Part shown: positions 45,864 to 55,155 of the stretch, one piece after another
How the letters are laid out: every line of letters starts with the position of its first letter
Numbering within the stretch: position 1 is the stretch's first letter
Origin: Streptomyces sp. DH37
Lineage (GTDB): Bacteria > Actinomycetota > Actinomycetes > Streptomycetales > Streptomycetaceae
NCBI RefSeq assembly: GCF_029813835.1
Contig: NZ_JARVKV010000011.1
Location: 62,001 to 126,000 of the forward strand
Reading direction: 5' to 3'
Length of the DNA stretch: 64,000 bases
Position numbers and translations under genes: made by a program
Notes under the pieces: model-generated
Told to the model about the DNA's origin: nothing
Database searches by the model: none
What the model saw: the letters and a program-made list of their open reading frames with translations, nothing else

Positions 45864-46343
45864 CTACTCGCCGTGCGCGAACAGCTTGAGCACCGGGACG
45901 CCGACCTTGTGGCGGGCCCGGGAGGCCCAGTCGCGGTGGAAGAACTCCTCCACCAGGTGCGGCGCGGTCAGCACGATCACCTCGTCGGCGTCCGTCTCCC
46001 GCACCACCGAGGTCAGCAGGTCCAGGGGGTGGTCCTGGACGATCTGGCCGACGGCCTCCGCGCCCGCCTCGCGCAGCGCGCCCAGCGAGTGCTCCAGCGC
46101 CCGCTCGGCCGGCGAGACCGGGCTGCCGGCCCGGTCCTCCTCGCCCTGTCCGGTGGCCTCGCGGACGGCGTCGTCGAGCTCGCCGAGCGCCACGTCGTCC
46201 AGGGCGCGCAGCAGCCGGTCCTGGTCGCCGCGCGGCTGCATGAGCACGACGAACGAGACGGGCTCGTCCCCGTGCAGAGTGGTGACGAGCTCGACATCGG
46301 TGGGCACCAGCGGCTTCTCGATCATCAATACAGAGGTGAACAC
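45864..46343 (-). CDS. Conserved actinobacterial protein
   Basis: 159 residues. Relatives are found in this spot in Streptomyces and are often labelled indole-3-glycerol phosphate synthase, but no TrpC barrel motif is present, so that name is doubtful. Visible: FTSVLMIEKPLVPTDVELVT at the start, VSFVVLMQPRGDQDRLLRAL, and DADEVIVLTAPHLVEEFFHR near the end, an alpha/beta pattern like universal-stress proteins. Start GTG 46343 with AAGGAAGGG upstream. Function unknown. Confidence 0.75.
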   Translation of the reverse strand: MFTSVLMIEKPLVPTDVELVTTLHGDEPVSFVVLMQPRGDQDRLLRALDDVALGELDDAVREATGQGEEDRAGSPVSPAERALEHSLGALREAGAEAVGQIVQDHPLDLLTSVVRETDADEVIVLTAPHLVEEFFHRDWASRARHKVGVPVLKLFAHGE

Positions 46344-46483
46344 GGCAGGTGCCCTTCCTTCTGACGGGTCGGCGACCCGTGCCGAAACGATCTCGCCCCG
46401 CCTTGCTGCGGGGCTGCACATTTCACTCTGCGCATCTCATTCTGTACACGTCACACCTTGTCGGCGCGGACAAACAGATCCGG

Positions 46484-47314
46484 TCATTTCCGCACCGCTT
46501 CGCGTGGCCGGCGGTAGCGCGTGAAGAGGAACCCGTCCTCCTCCAAGGCGGACAGCAGTTCGTACTCCACGGGGACCTCGAAGCCGGGGCCGTCGAGGAT
46601 CCGGGAGGCGCCGCCCGCGGTGATCCGCGGGGAGACGGTCAGGCACAACTCGTCCAGCACGCCCGCCGCCGCGAACCCGCCCAGCAGGCGCGGCCCGCCC
46701 TCGGTGAGCAGCCTGGTGTGGCCGTGTCCGGCCAGCAGGCCCGGCACCCGGGCCGGGTCCACCCCGGCGCCCTCGCCCGCGTGCACCACCACCGCGCCAG
46801 CCTCGCGCGCCGCCGCCTGCCGGTCGGCCGGGGCCGCGGCTCCGGTGAGCACCAGGGTGGGCACCAGCGGCTCGGTGAACAGCGGCAGGGAGAAGTCCAG
46901 GTCCAGGCTCGCGCTGACGACCGCGACGGCCGGGGCCGGCCCCTGTCCGGCGGCCTCGCGCCGGGCGGCGAACACCTCGCGGCGGCGGGCCGGCCGGTAC
47001 CCCTCCTGGCGTACCGTTTCGGCACCGACGACCACGACGTCCGCCAGCGCGCGCAGCACTCCGAAGATCCGCATGTCGGCGTCCGAGGAGAGCGGCTGGG
47101 AGCGGCCGCCGTGGTGGGCGGCGCCGTCGAGCGAGGCGACCATGTTGGCGCGCAGCCAGGGCTCCGGGGCGTCCCCGGCCGCGGCGGCGGGGTAGGCGTA
47201 CGCGTCGGCGAGCTCTTCCGGGGTCCACGGGCGGTCGGCGGACGGCGGCGGCTCCTCCCGCCCGGGGACCGTCGGTGCTGCGGGGTGCGCGAAGGGAGGG
47301 AACAGGCGTCGCAT
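46484..47314 (-). CDS. Pyrimidine reductase family protein (RibD C-terminal domain)
   Basis: 276 residues with the dihydrofolate-reductase-like fold of riboflavin-pathway reductases, NADPH dependent. Motifs: NMVASLDGAAHHGGRSQPLS (about 57-76), VVVGAETVRQEGYRP, LLTEGGPRLLGGF and a late CLTVSPRITAGGASRIL. Alone, without a deaminase domain or other rib genes, its substrate is open. Start ATG 47314; zapE is divergent 66 bases away. Confidence 0.88.
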   Translation of the reverse strand: MRRLFPPFAHPAAPTVPGREEPPPSADRPWTPEELADAYAYPAAAAGDAPEPWLRANMVASLDGAAHHGGRSQPLSSDADMRIFGVLRALADVVVVGAETVRQEGYRPARRREVFAARREAAGQGPAPAVAVVSASLDLDFSLPLFTEPLVPTLVLTGAAAPADRQAAAREAGAVVVHAGEGAGVDPARVPGLLAGHGHTRLLTEGGPRLLGGFAAAGVLDELCLTVSPRITAGGASRILDGPGFEVPVEYELLSALEEDGFLFTRYRRPREAVRK

Positions 47315-47380
47315 ACGGCGCAGTGTGGCACGTGCCACCGGCGCGTTTCGCGCCTCGCCACGCCCCGTAGAGTGATAAGG

Positions 47381-48511
47381 GTGTCGTCCTCCCCTGCCAA
47401 GAACCCCGCCTCGAAGCGTCCGACAGCCGACGGGACCGCTCCGCTGTCCCTGTGCGCCCGCGAGCCGCACGTCCCCGCCGACCGGCTGGTGGCGGAGATG
47501 GTGCCGCCGCCGCGCTTCGACTCGGTGCGCTTCGACAACTACATCCCGGACCCCGCCCAGCCCAGCCAGTCCGAGGCCGTGAGGGTGCTGGGCGAGTTCG
47601 CGGGCGGGCTCGGCGAGGCGCCGGCGGACGGCGACGGGGGCGGGGGCGGCATCCGGCGCTGGTTCCGGCGCGGGAGCCGGCAGGCGGCGCCGTCCGGACC
47701 GCGCGGCGTGTACCTCGACGGCGGCTACGGCGTCGGCAAGACCCATCTGCTGGCCTCCCTGTGGCACGCGACCGAGGCCCCGCCCGAGCGCAAGGCGTTC
47801 GGCACGTTCGTGGAGCTGACCAACCTGGTGGGCGCGCTCGGCTTCCAGCAGACGGTGGCCACGCTCGGCGGGCACCGGCTGCTGTGCATCGACGAGTTCG
47901 AGCTGGACGACCCGGGCGACACCGTGCTGGTCTCCACCCTGCTGGGCCGCCTGGTCGAGGAGGGCGTGGCGCTGGCGGCCACCTCCAACACCCTGCCCGG
48001 CAAGCTCGGCGAGGGCCGTTTCGCCGCCGCCGACTTCCTGCGGGAGATCCAGGGGCTGTCGGCGCACTTCCGCACGCTGCGCATCGACGGCGAGGACTAC
48101 CGCCACCGCGGCCTGCCCGAGGCACCGCCGCCCGCCGACGACGCCGCGGTGACCGCCGCCGCGCACCGCACGCCCGGCGCGTCCCTCGACCACTTCCCCT
48201 CCCTCCTGGACCACCTCTCCCGCGTGCACCCCAGCCGCTACGGCGCGCTGTGCGACGGTGTGGAGGCGGTCTGCCTCACGGATGTCCAGCCCGTACCCGA
48301 CCAATCCACCGCGCTGCGCCTGGTCGTCCTGGCCGACCGGCTCTACGACCGCGAGGTGCCGGTGCTGGCCTCCGGCGTGCCGTTCGACCGGCTCTTCGGC
48401 GAGGACATGCTGAGGGGCGGCTACCGCAAGAAGTACTTCCGGGCGATCTCCCGGCTCACCGCGCTCGCCCGCGACGCGCGGCAACTGGCCGGGGACGGGC
48501 CCCGGGACTGA
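47381..48511 (+). CDS. zapE: Cell division protein ZapE (AFG1-like ATPase)
   Basis: 376-residue AFG1-type P-loop ATPase, implicated in Z-ring stability and protein turnover. Walker A GGYGVGKTHLLASL (about residues 113-126), Walker B LLCIDEFELDDPGD, sensor TSNTLP. A Gly-rich insert (about 80-105) is peculiar to this branch. Start GTG 47381; a TAGAGT -10-like hexamer eight bases before it suggests an almost leaderless transcript. Confidence 0.92.
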   Translation: MSSSPAKNPASKRPTADGTAPLSLCAREPHVPADRLVAEMVPPPRFDSVRFDNYIPDPAQPSQSEAVRVLGEFAGGLGEAPADGDGGGGGIRRWFRRGSRQAAPSGPRGVYLDGGYGVGKTHLLASLWHATEAPPERKAFGTFVELTNLVGALGFQQTVATLGGHRLLCIDEFELDDPGDTVLVSTLLGRLVEEGVALAATSNTLPGKLGEGRFAAADFLREIQGLSAHFRTLRIDGEDYRHRGLPEAPPPADDAAVTAAAHRTPGASLDHFPSLLDHLSRVHPSRYGALCDGVEAVCLTDVQPVPDQSTALRLVVLADRLYDREVPVLASGVPFDRLFGEDMLRGGYRKKYFRAISRLTALARDARQLAGDGPRD

Positions 48512-48691
48512 CGGGACCGGGGCCGGCGGAACCGGGGGCCGGCGGGCCGGCGGGAGCGGCGGCCCTTACACCAGGAGGGTCGCGCGGCGCACGCCGGTGG
48601 GCCGCTCGCGGGCCGCGCCTGGTTCCCGGCGGCCGGACAGCGTGGTACACACAACCGGGTCATCAACCTGTCCGCCAGCAGGGAGTTGCCC
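48512..48691 (+). other. Gap between zapE and the PhoX-type gene
   Basis: The first part (48515-48570) is GC-rich with several GCCGGC repeats able to pair, a weak terminator. The end holds GGTCATCAACC, nine of eleven bases like the PhoP direct-repeat unit, but its second unit is poor, so control by phosphate is only a guess. Confidence 0.3.
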
Positions 48692-50077
48692 ATGTCAGCA
48701 ACGCGACGCCAGATTCTGGGAAGTGCCGGTGCCCTGGGGGCGGGCATCGCCTTCACGGGAGCCCTCTCCGAACTGTTCGCCGGGACGGACGCCGCCCACG
48801 CCACCGGCGGGAGGGGCGGCTACGGCCCGCTGGTCCCCGACCCGGACGGCCTGCTCGATCTGCCGAAAGGTTTCCGCTACCGGGTGCTGTCGCGTGAGGG
48901 CGAACCCATGCGCTCGGGCCAGGGCCTCGTCCCCGGCAGCCACGACGGCATGGCGGCCCTGGCCGGACCGCGCCCCGGGCGCGTGTGCCTGGTCCGCAAC
49001 CACGAGAACCGCCACGACGACCCGCACCGCGTCCCCGCCGTCCGCGGGCTGACGTACGACCCGCAGGGCATGGGCGGCTGCACCCTGCTGGAGCTCTCCG
49101 GGAGCGACCGGGTGCTGGACGAGCGGGTGGGCATCGCGGGCACCGCCGTGAACTGCGCGGGCGGCCCCACCCCCTGGGGCACCTGGCTGACCTGCGAGGA
49201 GACCGAGGACAGGGCCGGCACCAACGGGTACACCAAGGACCACGGCTTCGTCTTCGAGGTCGGCTTCCGGCCCGGCCACCGGACCGTCCCCGAACCGCTC
49301 ACCGCGATGGGCCGCTTCCAGCACGAGGCCGTCGCCGTCGACCCGCGCGACGGCGTGGTCTACGAGACCGAGGACGCCTTCGACCACCCCTTCGGCCTCT
49401 TCTACCGCTTCCTGCCCGACCGGCCCCGCGGCGGCTTCGACTCGCTGCGCGCGGGCGGGAGGCTGGAGGCCATGCGGGTGCCGGGCGTCCCCGACCTGTC
49501 GGCCGTGACGGAGCCGGGCGCCTCCTTCGACGGCGTCGAGTGGGTGCCGGTGCCCGACCCGCTGGCGCGGCAGACGCCCGTCCGCCTCCAGGACTTCGGC
49601 CGCGGCGGCGTCACCCACGCGCAGAAGCTGGAGGGCTGCTACTGGGGGAGCCACCGGGGGCGGGGGGCGGTGTACTTCGTCTCCAGCTACGCGCGCAGCT
49701 CCGAGGGCTCGGCGGCCGACCACTTCGGCCAGGTGTGGCGGTACGAGCCGGACGGCCGCCGGCTGACGCTGGCGGTGGTCTTCGGCCCGGACACCGGTGT
49801 GGAGACGCCCGGCGAGTCGCCGGACAACATCTGCCTCGCCCCCGGCGGCGGCCTGATGGTGTGCGAGGACGGCGGCGGCGCCCAGCACGTCTACGGCGTC
49901 ACCCGCCACGGCGAGGTCTACGCCCTGGCGCGCAACGCCCAGAACACCGGCACGGACCGGGAGCCGGAGTACGGCGAGTTCGCGGGCGCCACCTTCTCGC
50001 CCGACCGGCGCACCCTGTACGTCAACTGCTACGAGCCGGGGACCACGTTCGCCGTCACCGGACCGTGGCGGTCCTGA
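48692..50077 (+). CDS. PhoX family (DUF839) protein, Tat-exported
   Basis: 461-residue secreted protein of the PhoX type, calcium- and iron-dependent phosphatases. A Tat signal is at the N-terminus, with RRQILGS then a hydrophobic AGALGAGIAFTGAL. DUF839 landmarks: GSHDGMAAL, RNHENR, TWLTCEETED, GRFQHEAVAVDP and PDNICLAPGGGLMVCEDGGG, which supply acidic metal ligands. ATG 48692 follows GGGAG at seven bases. Expected to release phosphate outside the cell. Confidence 0.9.
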   Translation: MSATRRQILGSAGALGAGIAFTGALSELFAGTDAAHATGGRGGYGPLVPDPDGLLDLPKGFRYRVLSREGEPMRSGQGLVPGSHDGMAALAGPRPGRVCLVRNHENRHDDPHRVPAVRGLTYDPQGMGGCTLLELSGSDRVLDERVGIAGTAVNCAGGPTPWGTWLTCEETEDRAGTNGYTKDHGFVFEVGFRPGHRTVPEPLTAMGRFQHEAVAVDPRDGVVYETEDAFDHPFGLFYRFLPDRPRGGFDSLRAGGRLEAMRVPGVPDLSAVTEPGASFDGVEWVPVPDPLARQTPVRLQDFGRGGVTHAQKLEGCYWGSHRGRGAVYFVSSYARSSEGSAADHFGQVWRYEPDGRRLTLAVVFGPDTGVETPGESPDNICLAPGGGLMVCEDGGGAQHVYGVTRHGEVYALARNAQNTGTDREPEYGEFAGATFSPDRRTLYVNCYEPGTTFAVTGPWRS

Positions 50078-50213
50078 GGACGGGGCCGGGGTGACGCGGG
50101 GGTGACGCCGGAGAGCGATGACCCGAACGGGCGTCACTCCGGCCGGGGGTGACGGTAGCCCGACAAGAGCAGCACACCGCGCGGTCACCGCGGATCGTCG
50201 TTACGTTCCGATC

Positions 50214-51266
50214 ATGACCGTCTCCGTGCGCCGTACCGCCGTTCCCCTGACCGCCCTCGCCCTGGTCACCGCCGCGGTGGCGGGCTGCGCCGGCCCGGGT
50301 GGCGACACCCCCCGGGCCGGCGCCTCCCCGGCCGCGCCCTCCTCCCCGGCCGCCTCCCGCGAGGGTCCCGTCTCCGCCTCCCCGCGCTCCTCCGTCTCCC
50401 GCCCGCCGGGCGCCGGCGACCGGGAGTCGTCCGGCCGGTACGCCACCCTGCCCGCCTCCGTCAGCGGCCGTACGCCCGTCTTCCGGCACGGGCCGCGCGA
50501 GGAGGACCGGGAGGCCGCGCGCGAGGAGGAGCGCGACGGCCGGGAGGAGCGGGAGGGCGGCGACGAGCGCAGGAAGCGGGAGGACGGGGAGAACCGCGAG
50601 AAGGGCGGCGACCGGGGGGACAAGGTGGTGGCGCTGACCTTCGACGCCGTCCTGTCCGCCGAGGACCGCGAGCGCGCCGAGGACGGCGAGCGCCGCGACA
50701 ACCCCGGGCTGGTCGCCGCGCTGCGCCGCGAGAAGGCGCCCGCGACCTTCTTCATGACCGGCGTGTGGGCGCAGACCTACGAGCACCAGGCGCGCTCCAT
50801 CGGACGCGACCGGCTGTTCGAGGTCGGCAGCCTCTCCTACTCCCACCGCGCCTTCACCCGCGACTGCGGCGGTCTCCCCGCGCTCGCCCCCGGCGAACAG
50901 CTCGCGGACGTGCGCAAGGGCGTGAAGGCGATCCGCGCGGCGGGCGTGAAGAACCTCACGCCGTACTTCCGCTTCCCCGGCGGCTGCTTCGACGACCGGT
51001 CCAGGCGGGCCGTCGGCCCGGCCGGGGTGACCGCGGTGGAGAGCGACGTGGTCGCGCCGGACGCCCGGGAGCGGAACCCGGAGAAGGTCGCGGAGAAGGT
51101 GCTGAAGGACGTCAGGCCGGGCTCGGTGGTGGCGCTCGACTGCGACCGGAAGGGATCGCCCGCCACCGAGAAGGCGGTCCGCCGGCTCGTTCCGGAGCTG
51201 CGGGAGCGCGGCTACCGCATCGTCCCCGTCTCGGAGCTGATCGCGTCGGCCGTGGGCCGGGACTGA
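50214..51266 (+). CDS. Lipoprotein with polysaccharide deacetylase domain, catalytic residues lost
   Basis: 350 residues. Lipobox AAVAGC (cysteine at about residue 23), then a Pro/Ser-rich stretch and a highly charged Arg/Glu/Asp linker (about 95-140). The NodB-like domain follows, with TFFMTG and YFRFPGGCFDD well kept. The metal motifs are altered: TFDAV where relatives have TFDAD, GSLSYSH where the family has NHSYSH, and VALDCD where a late His is expected. It is probably an inactive, surface-bound glycan-binding relative. Start ATG 50214. Confidence 0.8.
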   Translation: MTVSVRRTAVPLTALALVTAAVAGCAGPGGDTPRAGASPAAPSSPAASREGPVSASPRSSVSRPPGAGDRESSGRYATLPASVSGRTPVFRHGPREEDREAAREEERDGREEREGGDERRKREDGENREKGGDRGDKVVALTFDAVLSAEDRERAEDGERRDNPGLVAALRREKAPATFFMTGVWAQTYEHQARSIGRDRLFEVGSLSYSHRAFTRDCGGLPALAPGEQLADVRKGVKAIRAAGVKNLTPYFRFPGGCFDDRSRRAVGPAGVTAVESDVVAPDARERNPEKVAEKVLKDVRPGSVVALDCDRKGSPATEKAVRRLVPELRERGYRIVPVSELIASAVGRD

Positions 51267-51324
51267 GCGCCGCGGCCGGTTCGGGAGGAGCCGGGATGGT
51301 TCGGGAGGGGGCGGGACGGCGGGG

Positions 51325-51522
51325 TCAGCAGGAGCAGGCGACGCGCTCGGCCTCGTGCCATTCGCACACGGGGCACAGCGTCGCGCCGCGCGTGCTCGCC
51401 GGGTACTCGGTCGGGTCGCCGCACTGCACGCACACGGCCCGCTCCTCCTGCCCGTCGCCGTCGGCGCGTCCGCCGCGGACGGCCGTCGGTTCGGGTGCGG
51501 TCCAGCCGGATACGAACTCCAT
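51325..51522 (-). CDS. Small cysteine-rich protein
   Basis: 65 residues with two paired-cysteine knuckles, CVQCG and CPVCE, about 18 residues apart, and a final ACSC. The pattern suggests a zinc ribbon. No family recognised. Start ATG 51522, 129 bases from the divergent Pth2-type gene. Confidence 0.6.
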   Translation of the reverse strand: MEFVSGWTAPEPTAVRGGRADGDGQEERAVCVQCGDPTEYPASTRGATLCPVCEWHEAERVACSC

Positions 51523-51650
51523 ACGGCCGAGGGTACTCCCGGCCCCGCCCTCCTACCCGCCCGCGGACCGGCCTCGTACCCGCCCTCGTACCCGCCCCGG
51601 TGCCGCGCAGCGGACGCGGCCACCCGTGCGGCGGCTGGCAGACTGGGCCC
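51523..51650. repeat. CCTCGTACCCGCC repeats in the divergent promoter region
   Basis: Bases 51549-51602 contain four degenerate copies of CCTCGTACCCGCC-type units. A CAGACT -10-like hexamer at 51639-51644 precedes the Pth2-type start by six bases. Confidence 0.5.
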
Positions 51651-52415
51651 GTGAGCACCTCCGGCACCCCCTCGGCCGGCCCCGCCCCCGCCGGCGCGTA
51701 CGCGTACGCCGCGGCGGACCGGGACGCCGCGCCGCAGTACGTCCTGCCGCTCGTCGTCCGGATCGAGCGGTCCTCTCCCCCGGGTCCGCCCACCCGTACC
51801 GACGCCCTGGAGACGGCGGCGCGCGCGGTGCTGGTGATGCTGTCGGACGAGCGCGCGACGGACCCCGGCGGCCCCTGGCACCGGGTGGTGCGGGACTGGC
51901 AGGACGGGCGCATCCGCAAGGTGGTGCGCCGGGCGCGCGGCGCGGAGTGGCGGCGGGCCGGTGCCCTGCCGGGCGTCACGGTGACCGGCGGGGGCGAGCA
52001 CCCGGCCGAGGTGCGGGTGTTCCCGCCCGTCCCGCTGGACGGCTGGCCGAAGGACCTGGCCCGCCTCCAGGTCTCCGGCACCGAACTGGAGGACCCCGCG
52101 CCGCCCGCCGGGCCGGAGCCGGGCACGCCCGTGCTGTGGCTGAACCCGGAGCTGGGGATGTCCGCGGGCAAGGCGATGGCCCAGGCCGGGCACGGCGCCC
52201 AGCTCGCCTGGTGGGAGCTGGACGGCCCGGCCCGCGACGCCTGGCGCGCGGCCGGTTTCCCGCTCGCGGTCCGTACCGCCCCTCCCGGGGAGTGGGACCG
52301 GCTGACGGCCGCGGGCCTGCCGGTGGTGCGCGACGCCGGTTTCACCGAGATCGCCCCGGGCTCGGCCACGGTCGTGGCCGAGCATCCGGCGCTGCGCCGC
52401 CGAGAGGACCGCTGA
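51651..52415 (+). CDS. Peptidyl-tRNA hydrolase Pth2-like protein
   Basis: 254 residues. The C-terminal part carries the Pth2 core NPELGMSAGKAMAQAGHGAQ (about residues 163-182), with the Lys and His typical for the archaeal-type hydrolase, then VVRDAGFTEIAPGSATVVAE. The N-terminal 130 residues (YVLPLVVRIERSSPPGPPTR then WQDGRIRKVVRRARG) are an extra domain found in actinomycete members. It may recycle peptidyl-tRNA in addition to the ordinary Pth. Start GTG 51651. Confidence 0.85.
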   Translation: MSTSGTPSAGPAPAGAYAYAAADRDAAPQYVLPLVVRIERSSPPGPPTRTDALETAARAVLVMLSDERATDPGGPWHRVVRDWQDGRIRKVVRRARGAEWRRAGALPGVTVTGGGEHPAEVRVFPPVPLDGWPKDLARLQVSGTELEDPAPPAGPEPGTPVLWLNPELGMSAGKAMAQAGHGAQLAWWELDGPARDAWRAAGFPLAVRTAPPGEWDRLTAAGLPVVRDAGFTEIAPGSATVVAEHPALRRREDR

Positions 52416-52464
52416 GGAGCCGCGGAGGGGCCGCTGAGAAACCGCTGAGGGGCCGCTGAGAGGG
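52403..52464. repeat. GGGGCCGCTGAGA tandem repeats between convergent genes
   Basis: Four degenerate copies of a unit near GAGGGGCCGCTGAGA run from the end of the Pth2-type gene to the stop of the BCCT gene. No hairpin terminator is seen. Confidence 0.7.
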
Positions 52465-54111
52465 CTACCGCCCGCCGCCTCCGGGGCTCCGGTCCCCGGA
52501 GACCTGCCTCCCGGCGCCCCACTCCCGTGTCCGGCGCTCCCGCTCCATCCGCCGCCGCAGCGCGGGGGGCGGGCCGGTGAGTTCGGGGAAGTCCGCCCGC
52601 AGGGCGCGGACGAGCGAGTACATCATCAGGAACGCCAGGACGAAGAACGGCAGGCCGAGCACCGTGATCACCTCGGCGAGCGCGTCGAGGCCGCCCTTGC
52701 CGGTGGCCGCGATCAGCGTCCCCGCGACCACGCCCTCGGTGACCGCCCAGAACACGCGCTGGCGCGTCGGGCCGCCCTCCTCCCGGTGCCCGGCGCTGAG
52801 CATGTCCACCACCAGGGACGCCGAGTCCGAGGAGGTGGTGAAGAAGATGACCACGATCAGCACCGAGAGGGCGGAGACGAACGTGGTGAGCGGGTAGTTC
52901 TCCAGGAAGGTGAAGAGCGCGCCGGGGATGTCGCCCTCCTCCACGACCTCCCGCACCAGGCCGCCCGCGCCGTTCAGCTCGATGTCGATGGCGGACATCC
53001 CGAAGACGCTGAACCACACGATGGTGAAGGCCGTGGGCAGCGCGAGGACGCCGAGGACGAACTCCCGGATCGTGCGGCCCCGCGAGATGCGGGCGACGAA
53101 GATGCCCACGAACGGCGACCAGGTGATCGTCCAGGCCCAGTAGAACACCGTCCAGGTGCCCTGCCAGCCGGTGTCGGCGAAGGTGTCGTTCCAGAAGGCC
53201 AGCGAGACCAGCGAGGACAGGTAGACGCCGACGTTCTCGATGACGCCCTTGGCCAGGAACAGCGTCGCCCCGGTGACGAGCACGAAGAGCATGAGCCCGA
53301 CGGCCATGACGATGTTGATGTTCGACAGCCGCTTGATGCCCTTGTCCAGGCCGAAGACCACCGAGGTGGTGGCGACGGCGGTGATCACGGCGATCAGCAG
53401 GACCTGGACCAGGGAGTTCTCCGGCAGGCCGAACAGCCGCGCGAGCCCGCTGTTGATCTGCATGGTCCCCAGGCCGATGGAGACCGCGACGCCGAAGAGC
53501 GTGCCCATCACCGCCGCGATGTCCACGATCCGGCCCGCGGTGCCGTACACCCGGTCCCCCAGCAGGGGGTGGAGGACGGAGCTGACCCGGAACGGCATCC
53601 CGCGCACGTAGACGAAGTAGGCGAACGTCAGCGAGGGCAGGCAGAAGATCGACCAGGTGTGCAGGCCGAAGTGGTACAGCGAGTAGGCCATGGCCATCCG
53701 GGCCGCCTCGGCCGTCTCCGGCTCGACGCCCTGCTGGGGCGGCTCGGCGAAGTGGCTGATCGGCTCGGCGACGCCCCAGAACATCAGGATCGTGCCGATC
53801 CCGGCGGCGAACAGCATCGCGAACCAGGTCCGCGTGCTGTACTCCGGGCGGTCGTCCTGGGCTCCCAGGCGCACGTGGCCGTAGCGGCTGACGGCGATCC
53901 AGAGCAGGTAGACCAGGAAGGTCGTCACGCCCAGGATGTAGAACCAGCCCAGGTTGGTGAGGAGCCAGTCCGAGGCCGCCGCGAAGACCCGGTCCACCTG
54001 CTCCGTCAGCGAGATCGCCGCCACCACGAACACCACGGTGAGCCCGGCGGAGGTGAAGAAGATGACCGGATCGGTACGGAGCCCCAGCAGGCGCTGCAGC
54101 TTTTCCAGCAT
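52465..54111 (-). CDS. BCCT family betaine/carnitine/choline transporter
   Basis: 548 residues, twelve membrane segments, sodium- or proton-coupled uptake of compatible solutes such as glycine betaine. The BCCT signature is in TWTVFYWAWTITWSPFVGIF (about residues 316-335), with VARISRGRTIREF after it. Aromatic residues of the substrate box are kept. The start ATG 54111 has GGAGAGGACC upstream. A charged cytoplasmic tail of about 40 residues may sense osmotic state, as in BetP-type carriers. No regulator is adjacent. Confidence 0.95.
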   Translation of the reverse strand: MLEKLQRLLGLRTDPVIFFTSAGLTVVFVVAAISLTEQVDRVFAAASDWLLTNLGWFYILGVTTFLVYLLWIAVSRYGHVRLGAQDDRPEYSTRTWFAMLFAAGIGTILMFWGVAEPISHFAEPPQQGVEPETAEAARMAMAYSLYHFGLHTWSIFCLPSLTFAYFVYVRGMPFRVSSVLHPLLGDRVYGTAGRIVDIAAVMGTLFGVAVSIGLGTMQINSGLARLFGLPENSLVQVLLIAVITAVATTSVVFGLDKGIKRLSNINIVMAVGLMLFVLVTGATLFLAKGVIENVGVYLSSLVSLAFWNDTFADTGWQGTWTVFYWAWTITWSPFVGIFVARISRGRTIREFVLGVLALPTAFTIVWFSVFGMSAIDIELNGAGGLVREVVEEGDIPGALFTFLENYPLTTFVSALSVLIVVIFFTTSSDSASLVVDMLSAGHREEGGPTRQRVFWAVTEGVVAGTLIAATGKGGLDALAEVITVLGLPFFVLAFLMMYSLVRALRADFPELTGPPPALRRRMERERRTREWGAGRQVSGDRSPGGGGR

Positions 54112-54303
54112 GGTCCTCTCCCTGGAGGCTCGTACGATTCTGTCGTCTTCCGGCCCGATGCGGGCGCGACACACGGAAGGTGGCCGCGGGCGGGCCGGGG
54201 CGAAGCTCAGACGAAGCTCTGAACTCCGCGCCGGAGGATTGGTGATCCCTCTGCCCGGAGATGACAACCGCACACGGGGGAGGAGCCGTCGAGGGGGGCG
54301 GGC
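54112..54303. other. Divergent gap between BCCT and DUF692 genes
   Basis: 192 bases, including a duplicated GAAGCTC word (about 54202-54222) and TCAGACGAAGCTCTGA, which has five-base inverted arms. It presumably holds both promoters; no known operator recognised. Confidence 0.35.
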
Positions 54304-55155
54304 ATGGCAGGGCTGGGGACGGGGATCGGCTGGCGTCCGGAGATCGCGGACGTGGTCGACGCGCTGCCGGACGTCGGCTGGGTCGAGGTGGTCGCGGAGA
54401 ACGTCTGCCCCGACCACCTGCCGCCGGGGCTGGTGCGGCTGCGCGAGCGCGGCATCACCGTGGTGCCGCACGGGGTGGGGCTCGGGCTCGGGGGCGCGCA
54501 GCGGCCCGACCCCGGGCGGCTGGCGGCGCTGGCGCGCCGGGCCGAGGCGCTGGGGGCCCCGCTGGTCACCGAGCACATCGCGTTCGTACGGGCCGGGGGG
54601 CCGCCGGCCGGCACGCCGCCGATGGAGGCCGGGCACCTGCTGCCGGTGCCGCGCACCCGCGACGCGCTGGAGGTGCTCTGCGAGAACGTGATGATCGCCC
54701 AGGACGCGCTGCCCGTGCCGCTCGCCCTGGAGAACATCGCGGCCCTCTTCCCCTGGCCCGGCGAGGAACTGACGGAGGAGCGGTTCCTGACCGAGCTGGT
54801 GGACCGCACCGGCGTCGGCCTGCTGATCGACGTCGCCAACCTCCACACCAACCGCGTCAACCGCGGCGAGGACCCGCTGGCCGTCCTGGACGGCCTGCCG
54901 CTGGACGCGCTGGCGTACGTGCACGTGGCGGGCGGCGTGGAGCGCGACGGGGTGTGGCACGACAGCCACGCCCACCCGGTGCCCGAGCCGGTGCTCGGAC
55001 TGCTGGCGGAGCTGTGCGCGCGCACCGCGCCGCCCGGCGTGCTGCTGGAGCGCGACGAGGACTTCCCCGCAGCGGAGGAACTGGCCGCCGAACTGGCCGC
55101 CGTACGCGACGTGTTCGAGCGGACCGCGAGGGACGGGGGAGGCGCGCGTGTCTGA
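54304..55155 (+). CDS. DUF692 family protein (multinuclear non-heme iron enzyme, MNIO)
   Basis: 283 residues with the TIM-barrel of DUF692 enzymes, which modify cysteine-containing ribosomal peptides or related substrates with two or three irons. Likely iron ligands are in [38 protein letters not shown] and [10 protein letters not shown], in family order. Start ATG 54304. It overlaps the next gene by eight bases; a TIGR04222 protein follows. No obvious cysteine-rich precursor peptide is nearby, so the substrate may be the TIGR04222 protein or distant. Confidence 0.9.
   Translation: MAGLGTGIGWRPEIADVVDALPDVGWVEVVAENVCPDHLPPGLVRLRERGITVVPHGVGLGLGGAQRPDPGRLAALARRAEALGAPLVTEHIAFVRAGGPPAGTPPMEAGHLLPVPRTRDALEVLCENVMIAQDALPVPLALENIAALFPWPGEELTEERFLTELVDRTGVGLLIDVANLHTNRVNRGEDPLAVLDGLPLDALAYVHVAGGVERDGVWHDSHAHPVPEPVLGLLAELCARTAPPGVLLERDEDFPAAEELAAELAAVRDVFERTARDGGGARV

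Noticed and set aside
45864..46343. Indole-3-glycerol phosphate synthase
   Set aside because: Relatives carry this label in databases, but the 159-residue protein lacks TrpC barrel motifs and there are no trp genes around.
48640..48691. PHO box upstream of the PhoX-type gene
   Set aside because: One 11-base unit is a fair match, but the second is poor, so phosphate control is not claimed.
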